From assembly GCA_026125835.1 (NCBI GenBank), contig JAHCKJ010000002.1, forward strand, positions 1 through 28,647: a stretch of DNA of 28,647 bases, read 5' to 3'. The notes below the pieces were generated by a model that saw only the letters and a program-made list of their open reading frames with translations, was not told where the DNA came from and did not search any database. This document shows positions 1 through 7,321 of this stretch, one piece after another. The position numbers were made by a program, and so were the translations under genes. The DNA comes from Sphingopyxis sp. Lineage in GTDB: Bacteria > Pseudomonadota > Alphaproteobacteria > Sphingomonadales > Sphingomonadaceae. How positions within the stretch are numbered: position 1 is the first letter of the stretch; each line of letters begins with the position of its first letter.

Positions 1-1255
1 CAATCCAGTCGGGCACGCGTTCCGCCGCCATGATCGTGCCGGCGGCGATGCGGTCGGCGACGACGACATAGCGGTCGCCGTCGACCAGCACTTCGGGAAC
101 CAGGCTGCGGCTGTTGTAGGTCGAAGCCATCGTCGCACCATAGGCGCCCGCGGTGCGGAACACCGCGAGGTCGCCGGGTTCGACCGCGTCGGTCACGCGG
201 TCGCGCGCGAAGGTGTCACCGGTTTCGCACACCGGGCCGACGATCGACGCGGTCATCTTGGCGCCGGTCGGCTTCACCGCGACGAAATCATGATAGGCGT
301 CGTAGAGCGCCGGGCGCGCAAGGTCGTTCATCGCGGCGTCGACGATGACGAAAGGGTTGGTCGCGCCCGGCTTGACCCAGAGAACTTCGGTCAGCAGCAC
401 CCCGGTGTTGCCCGCGATGACGCGGCCGGGTTCGAACATCAGCGTGACGTCCCAATCCTTCGTCACGCGCGCGACCATCGCGCCATAATCGGCCATGCTG
501 GGCGGATTATCCTCCGGGCGGTACGACACGCCAAGCCCGCCGCCGAGATCGACATGGGTGATGCTGTGACCCGCGGCGCGCAGCTCGGCGACGAGGCGGC
601 CGAGCCGTTCAAACGCGGCTTCGAGCGGGGCGAGGCTGGTCAGCTGGCTGCCGATATGCACCGCGATGCCGCGCATCTGGAGCCCCGGAAGCGCGGCGAG
701 GCGGTCGAACATCGCGGGCGCGACGTCGATGCCGACGCCGAATTTGTTGTCAGCCTTGCCGGTCGAAATCTTCGCGTGGGTGCCCGCATCGACGTCGGGA
801 TTGACGCGCAGCACGGCGCGCGCGGTCATTTCCTTCTGGAGCGCGATTTCGGCGAGCGCGACGCCTTCGGCCTCATGTTCGATGTTGAACTGGCCGATGC
901 CGCGATCGAGCCCCAGCGCGAGCTCGGCGCGGGTCTTGCCCACGCCTGAAAAGACGATGTCGTCGGGCGCCATGCCTGCCGCCAACGCGCGTTCGAGTTC
1001 GCCGCCCGACACGACGTCGGCGCCATAACCCTGCCGCGCCAGCACGCGCAGCACGCCGAGGTTGGGGTTGCTCTTGATCGCAAAGGCAAGGTGCTTCTTC
1101 GGCACGTCCTTCAGCGCAGCGCGAAATTCCTGCGCATGCGCTTCGAGCATCGCGCGCGAATAGACATAGACGGGGGTGCCAATTTCTTCGGCAAGGCGCG
1201 GCAGCGGAATATCCTCGGCGTGGAGGACGCCGTCACGAAGGGCAAATTGATCCAT
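1..1255 (-). CDS. lysA: Diaminopimelate decarboxylase (3' end cut by window edge)
   Basis: Decarboxylates meso-diaminopimelate to L-lysine, the last step of lysine synthesis; cytoplasmic, PLP-dependent. The frame is open from ATG 1255 to the window edge, 418 codons without a stop. The family is about 420 residues long, so only the last few are missing. Visible motifs: AFAIKSN with the PLP lysine at K61, the HIGSQ strand, GGGLGVSY and EPGR for phosphate binding, CETGDTFA, and GAYGATMASTYNSR near the C-terminus. An AGGA lies about 9 nt upstream of the ATG. It is the last gene of an argH-lipoprotein-lysA group, separated from the lipoprotein by 126 bp that hold a palindromic repeat, so it could be read from argH or from its own promoter. 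Identification is by motif and is firm. Confidence 0.97.
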   Translation of the reverse strand, partial: MDQFALRDGVLHAEDIPLPRLAEEIGTPVYVYSRAMLEAHAQEFRAALKDVPKKHLAFAIKSNPNLGVLRVLARQGYGADVVSGGELERALAAGMAPDDIVFSGVGKTRAELALGLDRGIGQFNIEHEAEGVALAEIALQKEMTARAVLRVNPDVDAGTHAKISTGKADNKFGVGIDVAPAMFDRLAALPGLQMRGIAVHIGSQLTSLAPLEAAFERLGRLVAELRAAGHSITHVDLGGGLGVSYRPEDNPPSMADYGAMVARVTKDWDVTLMFEPGRVIAGNTGVLLTEVLWVKPGATNPFVIVDAAMNDLARPALYDAYHDFVAVKPTGAKMTASIVGPVCETGDTFARDRVTDAVEPGDLAVFRTAGAYGATMASTYNSRSLVPEVLVDGDRYVVVADRIAAGTIMAAERVPDWI

Positions 1256-1280
1256 GGAATGAAGTCCTAATCCTGTTCTT

Positions 1281-1362
1281 CCGTTCGCATCGAGCGAAGT
1301 CGAGATGCCCCGCCGGACGGAGCGACACCGATGGGTGTCTCGACTTCGCTCGACACGAACGG
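1281..1362. repeat. Intergenic palindromic (REP-like) element, CGAGCGAAGTCGAG type
   Basis: Two arms in inverted orientation, each beginning CCGTTCG at the outside. The left arm core reads CAT-CGAGCGAAGTCGAG-ATG, and the right arm read on the other strand is TGT-CGAGCGAAGTCGAG-ACA. The core is identical, and the three flanking bases differ between arms but stay self-complementary within each arm. It lies between the lipoprotein gene and lysA. It is the same architecture as the elements at 7200-7287 and 15145-15232. Function unknown; it may affect transcript ends or stability in the argH-lysA operon. Confidence 0.8.
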
Positions 1363-1381
1363 ATCAGATAGTTTGTTTAGC

Positions 1382-1633
1382 TCAGCCCGGAGGCGGCAGG
1401 TCGAAATCGTCGGGTTCGCGGCGTTCGGATCGTTTGAGAAGTTCGTCGCTGCGCGCGGGGCGGGCCTGCGCGTCAGGCGTCGTGAGCTCCTCCGTGGTCG
1501 GCGCGCGCGTGGCGCCGACGGGGACGACCGGGGCGGGCTGGCCCGCCGCCGGCTTCAGATCTTGCTTGCTGCCGCAGGCGCCGAGCAGCGCCGATGCAGC
1601 CAATGCCATGATGATGAGGCGCTTCGTCGCCAT
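1382..1633 (-). CDS. Small lipoprotein, LptM-like, between argH and lysA
   Basis: An 83-residue lipoprotein. The N-terminus MATKRLIIMALAASALLGAC is a short signal peptide ending in a lipobox (LGAC) with the lipidated cysteine at C20. The mature protein is Pro/Ala-rich and polar, starts CGSKQDLKP, and has no domain or membrane helix. In Proteobacteria a tiny lipoprotein of the LptM (YifL) family, which helps maturation of the LptD/LptE LPS translocon, is commonly encoded next to lysA, and its mature start is similar (CG-K-L-P). Position and N-terminus therefore suggest an LptM homologue, but the rest of the protein is too short and low-complexity to prove it. The ATG at 1633 shares one base with the argH stop (TGATG), with GGAAGGA about 10 nt upstream, so translation is probably coupled. 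A TTG three bases upstream is a less likely start. Confidence 0.8.
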   Translation of the reverse strand: MATKRLIIMALAASALLGACGSKQDLKPAAGQPAPVVPVGATRAPTTEELTTPDAQARPARSDELLKRSERREPDDFDLPPPG

Positions 1634-3036
1634 CAATTTGTTCCTTCCAGCGCGGCGCGGGCCGCAGCGATCGCCTGCCTTACCCGTTCGGGCGCGGTGC
1701 CGCCATAGCTGGTGCGACTGGCGACCGACGCTTCGACAGTGAGCGCGGCGAGCACGTCGGGGGTGACCGCGGCGTGGATCGCGGCGGCATCGGCGGCGGG
1801 CAGCGCCGACAGCTCGACGCCCAATTCCTCGGCGCGCTTGACGCAGGCGCCGACGACATGATGCGCCTCGCGGAACGGCAGACCGTTTTCGCGCACCAGC
1901 CAGTCGGCAAGGTCGGTCGCCGTCGAATAGCCCGACGCAGCGAGCGCGCGCATCCGGTCGGTGCGGAAGGTCAGCGTTTCGACCATGCCGGTCATTGCGG
2001 CGAGCGACAGCGCGAGCGCGTCGAAGGCGCCGAAGACGGTTTCCTTGTCATCCTGCAGATCCTTCGAATAGGTGAGCGGCAGCCCTTTGACGATGACCGA
2101 CAGCCGCTGGAAGGCGCCGAGCAGCAGGCCCGCACGCCCGCGCACCAGTTCGGCAGCGTCGGGGTTGCGCTTTTGCGGCATGATCGAGCTGCCGGTCGAC
2201 CAGGCGTCGGGCAGGCTGATGAAGCCAAAAGGCTGGCTGGCCCAGATGACGATTTCTTCGGCGAGGCGCGACAGGTGGATCGCGGCGATCGACGCGGCGG
2301 CGCAAAATTCAAGCGCGAAGTCACGGTCGGAGACGGCGTCGATGCTGTTCGCCATCGGGCGGTCGAAACCAAGCGCGTCGGCGGTGGCGTGGCGATCGAC
2401 CGGAAAGCCGGTGCCCGCGAGCGCGGCGGCACCGAGCGGCGATTCGTTGAGGCGGCGGCGCGCATCGGCAAAGCGGCTGCGGTCGCGGCCCAGCATCTCG
2501 ACATAGGCGAGCAGGTGATGGCCGAGCGTCACCGGCTGCGCGACCTGAAGGTGCGTGAAGCCGGGCATGATGCTGTCGGCATGTTCGTCGGCACGCGCGA
2601 GCAGCGCCGCCTGCATCGCGGCGAGCCCGGCGTCGATGCGCTCGCACGCGGTGCGCGTCCACAGGCGGAAATCGGTCGCGACCTGGTCGTTGCGCGAACG
2701 CGCGGTGTGGAGGCGCCCGGCGGCATCGCCGACCAGCTCCTTCAGCCGCGATTCGACGGTCATGTGGATGTCTTCGAGCGCGAGGTCGACGGGGACGCCG
2801 TTCGCGGCAAATTCAGCGGCAATCTGGGCAAGCCCGCGGTCGATCTGGTCCGCATCGTCGGCGCCGATGATACCCGCGGCGCCAAGCATCGCGGCATGGG
2901 CGCGGCTGGCGGCGATATCCTCTTCCCACAGGCGCTTGTCGACGGGGATCGAGGCGTTAATCTCTTGCATGATCGCGGCGGTTCCGCCACCGAAGCGGCC
3001 GCCCCACATGCTGTTACTGTCCGGAGTATTCGCCAT
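1633..3036 (-). CDS. argH: Argininosuccinate lyase
   Basis: Splits argininosuccinate to arginine and fumarate, the last step of arginine synthesis; a cytoplasmic homotetramer. The protein is 467 residues, normal for the family. It carries TARSRNDQVATDFRLW (111-126), the conserved THLQVAQP stretch with H162, and the fumarase/aspartase-superfamily signature GSSIMPQKRNPD at 282-293, which contains the catalytic serine. The frame is open upstream to 3369 but that part is low-complexity, so MANTPDSNSMWGGRF at 3036 is chosen. Met10 at 3009 (MWGGRFGGG) is also a possible start because many ArgH proteins begin there. The 5' end overlaps the divergent thioredoxin gene. The stop overlaps the start of the lipoprotein gene. 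Enzyme identity is firm; the start is uncertain by nine codons. Confidence 0.96.
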   Translation of the reverse strand: MANTPDSNSMWGGRFGGGTAAIMQEINASIPVDKRLWEEDIAASRAHAAMLGAAGIIGADDADQIDRGLAQIAAEFAANGVPVDLALEDIHMTVESRLKELVGDAAGRLHTARSRNDQVATDFRLWTRTACERIDAGLAAMQAALLARADEHADSIMPGFTHLQVAQPVTLGHHLLAYVEMLGRDRSRFADARRRLNESPLGAAALAGTGFPVDRHATADALGFDRPMANSIDAVSDRDFALEFCAAASIAAIHLSRLAEEIVIWASQPFGFISLPDAWSTGSSIMPQKRNPDAAELVRGRAGLLLGAFQRLSVIVKGLPLTYSKDLQDDKETVFGAFDALALSLAAMTGMVETLTFRTDRMRALAASGYSTATDLADWLVRENGLPFREAHHVVGACVKRAEELGVELSALPAADAAAIHAAVTPDVLAALTVEASVASRTSYGGTAPERVRQAIAAARAALEGTN

Positions 3037-3631
3037 CCGCCGCGTTCCAAGCCCGTATCTTGCAATCCTTGGCCTGCTGCTGGCCGGATCAATCGCGGGC
3101 TGCGATAGGGAAAAGGCAGCCGGGGAGCAAGCGCAGCAAGGCCAAGCAAATGTTTCGGCAGGCCAAGCGAAGGGCGTCGGCCAGTTCGAATATATCGTCG
3201 ATAGGAGCCACAAGGGCAAAGCGGCGCCGACCGCCGCCTTCACCGGTCCCGACGATGCGCCGGTGACACTGGCGGCGTTCAAGGGCAAGCCGCTGCTGGT
3301 CAATTTGTGGGCGACCTGGTGTGCGCCGTGCGTCGCGGAAATGCCGACGCTCGATGCGCTGGCGGCCAAGAGCGGCGACGCGATGGCGGTGATCGCGGTG
3401 GCGCAGGATCTGCAGGGCGCCGAGGTCGTCGATCCGTGGTTCCAGAAGGCTGGGCTGAAGGCATTGCAGCCCTATCTCGATCCCGAGAACGGGTTGCTCG
3501 ATGCCGCCAACAGCGCGTTGCCGACGAGTATATTTTACGATGCCGAGGGGCGCGAGTTGTGGCGCGTTGTCGGGGCGATCGACTGGCAGGGTGATGAGGC
3601 GAAGGCGTTGCTGGCGGAGGGCAAGACATAA
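3008..3631 (+). CDS. TlpA-family thiol:disulfide oxidoreductase lipoprotein
   Basis: A 207-residue envelope thioredoxin. Residues 17-32 form a hydrophobic segment ending SIAGC, a lipobox with C32 as the lipidated cysteine, so the protein should be anchored to a membrane and face the periplasm. The thioredoxin fold begins near residue 75. Its active site is WATWCAPCVAEMPTL with the redox pair C105/C108. The conserved cis-proline region is visible as ALPTSIFYD, and it closes with GRELWRVVGAIDW. TlpA/ResA-type proteins keep cysteines of cytochrome c or other envelope proteins reduced; the substrate here is not apparent. The only plausible start is ATG 3008, which lies inside the divergent argH gene (29 bp overlap if argH starts at 3036). 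It lacks a strong ribosome-binding site. A long n-region before the hydrophobic core is slightly unusual. Confidence 0.9.
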   Translation: MLLLSGVFAIRRVPSPYLAILGLLLAGSIAGCDREKAAGEQAQQGQANVSAGQAKGVGQFEYIVDRSHKGKAAPTAAFTGPDDAPVTLAAFKGKPLLVNLWATWCAPCVAEMPTLDALAAKSGDAMAVIAVAQDLQGAEVVDPWFQKAGLKALQPYLDPENGLLDAANSALPTSIFYDAEGRELWRVVGAIDWQGDEAKALLAEGKT

Positions 3632-3633
3632 AA

Positions 3634-3669
3634 TCATCGTCGCCCCCGCGCAGGCGGGGGCGACGATGA
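3634..3669 (-). terminator. Perfect 16-bp hairpin, terminator-like, GCCCCCGC family
   Basis: A perfect 16-bp stem (TCATCGTCGCCCCCGC and its complement) with a GCAG loop, starting 3 nt after the thioredoxin stop codon. Read on the minus strand the stem is followed by TTTTATG, so it resembles an intrinsic terminator for leftward transcription. Read on the plus strand there is no T-run. The inner GCCCCCGCGCAGGCGGGGGC is also found at 14411-14430 and, inverted, at 14473-14492, so this is a copy of a repeated palindrome serving as a transcript end. Confidence 0.7.
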
Positions 3670-3676
3670 ATAGGAA

Positions 3677-3705
3677 AAGGGCGGACGCCCATGACGCCCG
3701 CCCTT
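3677..3705 (-). terminator. Hairpin terminator of the small exported-protein gene
   Basis: An 8-bp stem AAGGGCGG/CCGCCCTT with a 13-nt loop. On the minus strand it is followed by TTCC, giving four consecutive T with the end of the stem. It lies about 33 nt behind the stop of the gene at 3738-4076 and ahead of the second hairpin at 3634-3669, so leftward transcripts meet two hairpins in tandem before reaching the thioredoxin gene. Confidence 0.6.
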
Positions 3706-3737
3706 CCCCTGCGACCCGGAAGCGGCTCCGGGGAAAC

Positions 3738-4076
3738 TTACCCGCCGACGGTTACGCGGCCGACGCGATAACCTTTTTTGCGCATTTCCTTCACATAATC
3801 CTTGTCAGCGTCGATCACCTCGGTCTGCCATTCGTCCCACGCATCCCAGCGATCTTCACGGTCGGTGGCGCGGCGCAGGTCGCTGATCAACTCCTTTTCG
3901 GCCTCCAGGATGTCGGCCTTGTAATTATACCATTGCTGATTGAGGACGCCGGCGATCGGGCGCTCGCGGATCGGCGGCGCTTCAAAGCCGCGCGGCATCG
4001 CATGGTAGGGCACCGCAGCAACGGCGGCGGTGGCGGGGATCGCCAGAAGGGCTGCAAGGGTGGTCCATTTTTTCAT
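3738..4076 (-). CDS. Small exported protein of unknown function
   Basis: 112 residues. Residues 1-21 are a clear Sec signal peptide (MKKWTTLAALLAIPATAAVA with cleavage near A20/A21), so the product is periplasmic or secreted. The mature part is very polar and rich in Trp, Asp, Glu, Arg and Lys, with a probable helical stretch at about 50-102 (NQQWYNYKADILEAEKEL, RWDAWDEWQTEVIDADKDY) and a short basic C-terminal tail RVGRVTVGG. It has no cysteine and no motif that I recognise. Start ATG 4076 is chosen because the signal peptide begins there and AGGAGAT lies just upstream; the frame is open a further 16 codons. It appears monocistronic: a repeat lies upstream and two terminator-like hairpins downstream. 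No function is proposed. Confidence 0.85.
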   Translation of the reverse strand: MKKWTTLAALLAIPATAAVAAVPYHAMPRGFEAPPIRERPIAGVLNQQWYNYKADILEAEKELISDLRRATDREDRWDAWDEWQTEVIDADKDYVKEMRKKGYRVGRVTVGG

Positions 4077-4197
4077 CGTCCATCTCCTGATTGTCCGTCC
4101 GTTGCCGGGCGGTTGCGGAGTCAACGAAGCAGGCGGCGAATTTCTTCCCCGCTCGGCGGGGATTCAGAACGGCTGGCGGTGGTTTCGAGAAAATGCC

Positions 4198-4288
4198 ACC
4201 CTCACCCTCCCCACCGGCTTGCCGGCGGGCCCCGTCCCTCTCCCGACGGGAGAGGGAGGGAGGCGCGAAGCGCCGGAAGGGTGAGGGT
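4198..4288. repeat. 91-bp intergenic palindrome, ACCCTCACCCT…AGGGTGAGGGT
   Basis: Outer arms ACCCTCACCCT (4198-4208) and AGGGTGAGGGT (4278-4288) are exact reverse complements. Inside are smaller palindromes: CCGGCTTGCCGG, CCCTCTCCCGACGGGAGAGGG and GGCGCGAAGCGCC. The element fills most of the gap between gpsA (ends 4298) and the small exported-protein gene, and could form a branched hairpin at the end of the gpsA transcript. The rest of the gap (4077-4197) shows only a ribosome-binding site for the exported protein and a short CCCCGC/GCGGGG hairpin near 4148. Confidence 0.75.
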
Positions 4289-4297
4289 GAACTTGCT

Positions 4298-5299
4298 CTA
4301 ACCCGGATGCGCTTCGTCGCCCACCGCCGAGCGCAGCAGGCCGCGAAACACGTCCTGCGCGCTACGCTTGCCCTGCGTCACGTCATACACATCGCGCGCG
4401 ATCGGCATCGCGATGCCGTGCTGTTCGGCGAGCGCGATGACGGTGGGCGCGCTCTTCACCCCCTCGGCGACCATGTTCATGCCCGCGATGATTTCGTCGA
4501 TCGGGCGGCCCTTGCCGAGTTCGACCCCGACATGGCGGTTGCGGCTCAAGGGACTGGTGCAGGTGGCGATCAGGTCGCCCATGCCGGTCAGCCCGGCAAA
4601 GGTTTCGGGGCGCCCGCCCATCGCGACGCCGAGCCGGGTAATCTCGGCCAGCCCGCGCGTCATCAGCGCGGAGCGGGTGTTGTCGCCCGCCCCCAGCCCG
4701 TCGCCCATGCCGACCGCGATCGCGATGATATTCTTGAGCACCCCGCCGAGTTCGCAGCCGAGCAGGTCGGTGTTGGTGTACACGCGGAACAGCCCCGAAT
4801 GGAACACCGGCTGGAGCGCGCGGACGACGATCTCGTCCTCCATCGACAGCACGCTCGCCGCCGCCTGCCCGGTCATGATTTCGCGCGCGAGGTTCGGGCC
4901 GGTGAGGACGCCGACGGGGTGGCCGGGGAGGACTTCCTCGATCAGCTGGGTCATGCGGAGGCCCGAGGAAAGTTCGAGGCCTTTGGTCAGGCTGATGACG
5001 GGTACCCACGGGCGGAGGTGCTGGCGCGCTTCCTCCAGCACGCTGCGGAAACTGTGCGAGGGGACGCCCATGATCAGCACGTCGGCGCCCGCGACGACCT
5101 CGGCCATGTCCTGCGTTGCACGCAGCGCCGAGGGCAGCTTGATGCCGGGCAGATATTTGCGGTTCTCATGGTCACGGTTGACGCTCTCGACGGTTTCGGC
5201 ATCGCGCGCCCACAGGGTCATCGGCGCGTTGCGCGACACCACCGCCGCGACCGTCGTCCCCCAGCTGCCCCCACCGAGCAGGCCGACCTTCAGGCGCAT
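4298..5299 (-). CDS. gpsA: Glycerol-3-phosphate dehydrogenase [NAD(P)+]
   Basis: Reduces dihydroxyacetone phosphate to sn-glycerol-3-phosphate, the backbone for phospholipid and triacylglycerol synthesis; cytoplasmic. The protein is 333 residues, the normal length. The N-terminus VGLLGGGSWGTTVA is the Rossmann dinucleotide site, VGVLTGPNLAREI is a conserved strand-loop, ELGGVLKNIIAIAVGMGDGL contains the catalytic lysine region, and NTRSALMTRGLAE with GLTGMGDLIATCTSPLSRN is the family signature. ATG 5299 has AGGGGAGAGAG upstream, and the Rossmann motif starts at residue 6, so the start is secure. It lies downstream of and on the same strand as the lipid block, 77 bp after the alpha/beta hydrolase gene. 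It may be co-transcribed with it, which would link glycerol-3-phosphate supply to its use by the PlsB-like enzyme. Confidence 0.96.
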   Translation of the reverse strand: MRLKVGLLGGGSWGTTVAAVVSRNAPMTLWARDAETVESVNRDHENRKYLPGIKLPSALRATQDMAEVVAGADVLIMGVPSHSFRSVLEEARQHLRPWVPVISLTKGLELSSGLRMTQLIEEVLPGHPVGVLTGPNLAREIMTGQAAASVLSMEDEIVVRALQPVFHSGLFRVYTNTDLLGCELGGVLKNIIAIAVGMGDGLGAGDNTRSALMTRGLAEITRLGVAMGGRPETFAGLTGMGDLIATCTSPLSRNRHVGVELGKGRPIDEIIAGMNMVAEGVKSAPTVIALAEQHGIAMPIARDVYDVTQGKRSAQDVFRGLLRSAVGDEAHPG

Positions 5300-5376
5300 A
5301 TCTCTCTCCCCTGTTTTGCCGGGAGAGTGGCGGGGTTATGGCGGGTTGGCAAGCATCACGTCGCCCCCCGCGACGA

Positions 5377-6312
5377 TCAGGAATGATCCGCCAGAAACGC
5401 CTTGATCACCGCCGCGGTTGCTTTCGGATCCTCGATCATCGGGACATGGCCGACATGCTCGAAGATATGGCTCCGGCTGCCCGCAATCCCCGCTTCGAGG
5501 ACGGCCACGCAGCTGACGTCGAGCAGGCGGTCGTGGCGGCCCCAAATGATGAGGGTCGGCACCTTGACCTCGCCCAGCCGGTCGTTGAGCGGCTGGTCGC
5601 GGCCCTCGGTGGCGATGACCCAGAAGATGGTGTCGAGCTGGTCGCGATATTTGAGCGCGTCGGCGTAGAGCACGGGTTTGAGCCGCGCGGGGATATAGGG
5701 CGGTTTGTGGACGACCATCGCCACCAGCCGGTCGGCATCCTCGAGCCCCGCGAGCACGAGCGGATTATATGTCTCATCGGCCGCCTGTTTCTGGAGGTCG
5801 CTTTCGTTGGCGCCGTTGACCCCGGCGTTGTTGAGCAGGATCAGGCTGGCGAGCGCCCCCGGATAGTCGATCGCGTAGCGCAGCGCGATCCAGCCGCCCA
5901 TGCTGTTGCCGCCGACGTGCGGGCGGGCAAGGCCGAGGGTGTCGGCGAATTGCTTGAGCCGCGCGGTCTGCGCTTGCACGTCATAGGCGAGGTCGGGGTT
6001 GCGCTCGTTCTCGCCGAAGCCCGGCAGGTCGGGGGCGATGACATGATAGTCGCGCGTGAGGTACGGCGCGATCATCGACCAATTATCCTTGTCGCCGGCA
6101 AAGCCGTGGACGAGGAGCAGCAGCGGCTTGGCGGGATCGCCGCCCTCCAGATAGGGCCAGCTGCGCCCGTCGACCATCACGCTTTTCTGCACCATCCCGC
6201 CGCGGCGACGCAGCAGCGCGCGCCCGAGCGCGACGAGGCGGCCGGGGAAGACGAAATACATCAGCGTCAGCGCGATGATGGGGGCGAAAAGGAGGATGAG
6301 GAGGGTTTTCAT
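5377..6312 (-). CDS. Membrane-anchored alpha/beta hydrolase, lipase-like
   Basis: 311 residues. Residues 3-23 are a hydrophobic helix (MKTLLILLFAPIIALTLMYF), probably an uncleaved N-terminal anchor. The hydrolase fold follows, with oxyanion motif HGFAGDKDNW (69-78), nucleophile elbow GNSMGG with S137, acid D261 in WGRHDRLLD and H289 in HVGHVPMIED, so the triad is complete. The HGF-DKDNW and GNSMGG combination resembles Moraxella/Psychrobacter cold-active lipases, so an esterase or lipase acting on acylglycerols is likely but substrate is unproven. Start ATG 6312 is chosen for the membrane helix; the upstream open frame lies over the next gene in another frame. It follows the monoacylglycerol-lipase-like gene by 17 bp, so the two are probably co-transcribed. 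Confidence 0.88.
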   Translation of the reverse strand: MKTLLILLFAPIIALTLMYFVFPGRLVALGRALLRRRGGMVQKSVMVDGRSWPYLEGGDPAKPLLLLVHGFAGDKDNWSMIAPYLTRDYHVIAPDLPGFGENERNPDLAYDVQAQTARLKQFADTLGLARPHVGGNSMGGWIALRYAIDYPGALASLILLNNAGVNGANESDLQKQAADETYNPLVLAGLEDADRLVAMVVHKPPYIPARLKPVLYADALKYRDQLDTIFWVIATEGRDQPLNDRLGEVKVPTLIIWGRHDRLLDVSCVAVLEAGIAGSRSHIFEHVGHVPMIEDPKATAAVIKAFLADHS

Positions 6313-6329
6313 CGGTTTCGAACTCAATC

Positions 6330-7187
6330 CTAAATCCGTTTTCGCGCCACCTGCGCGTCGAACCAGGCGATCAAATCGTTCAGCACCGCATCTTGTTCCG
6401 CCTCGTTGTAAATTTCGTGGAACAGGCCGGGGTAGATTTTCAGCGTCTTGTCCGCCGAGGCGACATGGTCGAACAGATATTGCGAGCCTTCGGGCGACGC
6501 GAGGCTGTCGGCGCTGCCGTGCTGGAGCAGGATCGGCAGCGTGATTTTGGAGGCACCCGCTTGCGCTGCGGCCATCGCATCCATGAACTCGCGCCCCAGT
6601 CGTGCGCCGATCTTGCCGGTATAGACGAGCGGGTCGGCGAGGTAGGCGGCGACCACGGCGGGATCGCGGCTCACCCCGTTGGCGTCGAGCGACAGAACGC
6701 CGACGCGCGGGAAGAAGCGCGACAGGAAGCGGCTGATCCAGACGGTGAAGCGCGAGGGCGGCGCGGCGGGGACGATCGCGGGGCCGGAGAGCGCGGCGGC
6801 GGCGAACGCCTGCTGACGCTCGATCAGGAACAAGGTCGAAATCAGCCCGCCCATGCTGTGGCCGAGGAGCAGGCGCGGGGTGTCGCCATGGTTGCCCTCG
6901 ACGAGCGTCAGCAACTCGCTCAGGCCGTCGGTGAAGGCGGAGAAGCGCGGGACATAACCGCCCTCCCCGTCCGATTGGCCGTGGCCCCAATGGTCGATCG
7001 CATAGACGGCGTAGCCCGCATCGGTCAGCCGCTTGGCGACATGCGCGTAGCGTCCGGCGTGTTCGGCATAGCCATGCGCGAGCAGCACGACAGCTTTTGG
7101 CAGATCAGCGGGCAGCCAATGGGTGACGTGGAGCTTTGCCCCGGCGCCTGCGGATTCGGCGGTTAACTGGATCGTACCGGCCGTCAT
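6330..7187 (-). CDS. Alpha/beta hydrolase, monoacylglycerol-lipase-like (serine aminopeptidase S33 fold)
   Basis: 285 residues, cytoplasmic, without a signal peptide. HGYAEHAGRYAHVAKRL (39-54) and VYAIDHWGHGQSDG (61-74) are the hallmark of monoacylglycerol lipase/lysophospholipase-type hydrolases (Hydrolase_4). The nucleophile elbow is GHSMGG with S111, the acid is D227 in HGSADSLASPEGS, and the histidine is H257 in YPGLFHEIYNE. The likely reaction is hydrolysis of monoacylglycerol to glycerol and fatty acid, fitting the end of a lipolysis route that the patatin gene upstream would begin. It is separated from the patatin gene by 134 bp containing a palindromic repeat and is followed 17 bp later by a second hydrolase. 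Family is firm, substrate is inference. Confidence 0.9.
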   Translation of the reverse strand: MTAGTIQLTAESAGAGAKLHVTHWLPADLPKAVVLLAHGYAEHAGRYAHVAKRLTDAGYAVYAIDHWGHGQSDGEGGYVPRFSAFTDGLSELLTLVEGNHGDTPRLLLGHSMGGLISTLFLIERQQAFAAAALSGPAIVPAAPPSRFTVWISRFLSRFFPRVGVLSLDANGVSRDPAVVAAYLADPLVYTGKIGARLGREFMDAMAAAQAGASKITLPILLQHGSADSLASPEGSQYLFDHVASADKTLKIYPGLFHEIYNEAEQDAVLNDLIAWFDAQVARKRI

Positions 7188-7199
7188 ATCAAATCCCCT

Positions 7200-7287
7200 C
7201 CGTTCGCCCTGAGCTTGTCGAAGGGCCGTTCTTTCTTTTTGCGTCCCAAGAAGAAGAACGGTGCTTCGACAAGCTCAGCACGAACGG
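7200..7287. repeat. Intergenic palindromic (REP-like) element, TGAGCTTGTCGAAG type
   Basis: Inverted arms, each starting CCGTTCG outside and ending CCGTTCTT inside. The left arm is CCC-TGAGCTTGTCGAAG-GG, and the right arm on the opposite strand is TGC-TGAGCTTGTCGAAG-CA. The core is identical, with compensatory changes in the flanking triplets. The roughly 20-bp spacer is A/G-rich. It sits between the patatin and monoacylglycerol-lipase-like genes. A second copy with nearly the same arms is at 15145-15232. Confidence 0.85.
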
Positions 7288-7321
7288 AAACAGGGACAAG
7301 ATACGCCGATCAGGCATCGCG

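Noticed and set aside
1256..1381. Lysine riboswitch upstream of lysA
   Set aside because: The gap is mostly the palindromic repeat and is only 126 bp; none of the multi-helix pattern of a lysine aptamer is visible.
1774..3108. 444-codon open frame opposite argH
   Set aside because: No recognisable motif and antisense to the intact argH signature region.
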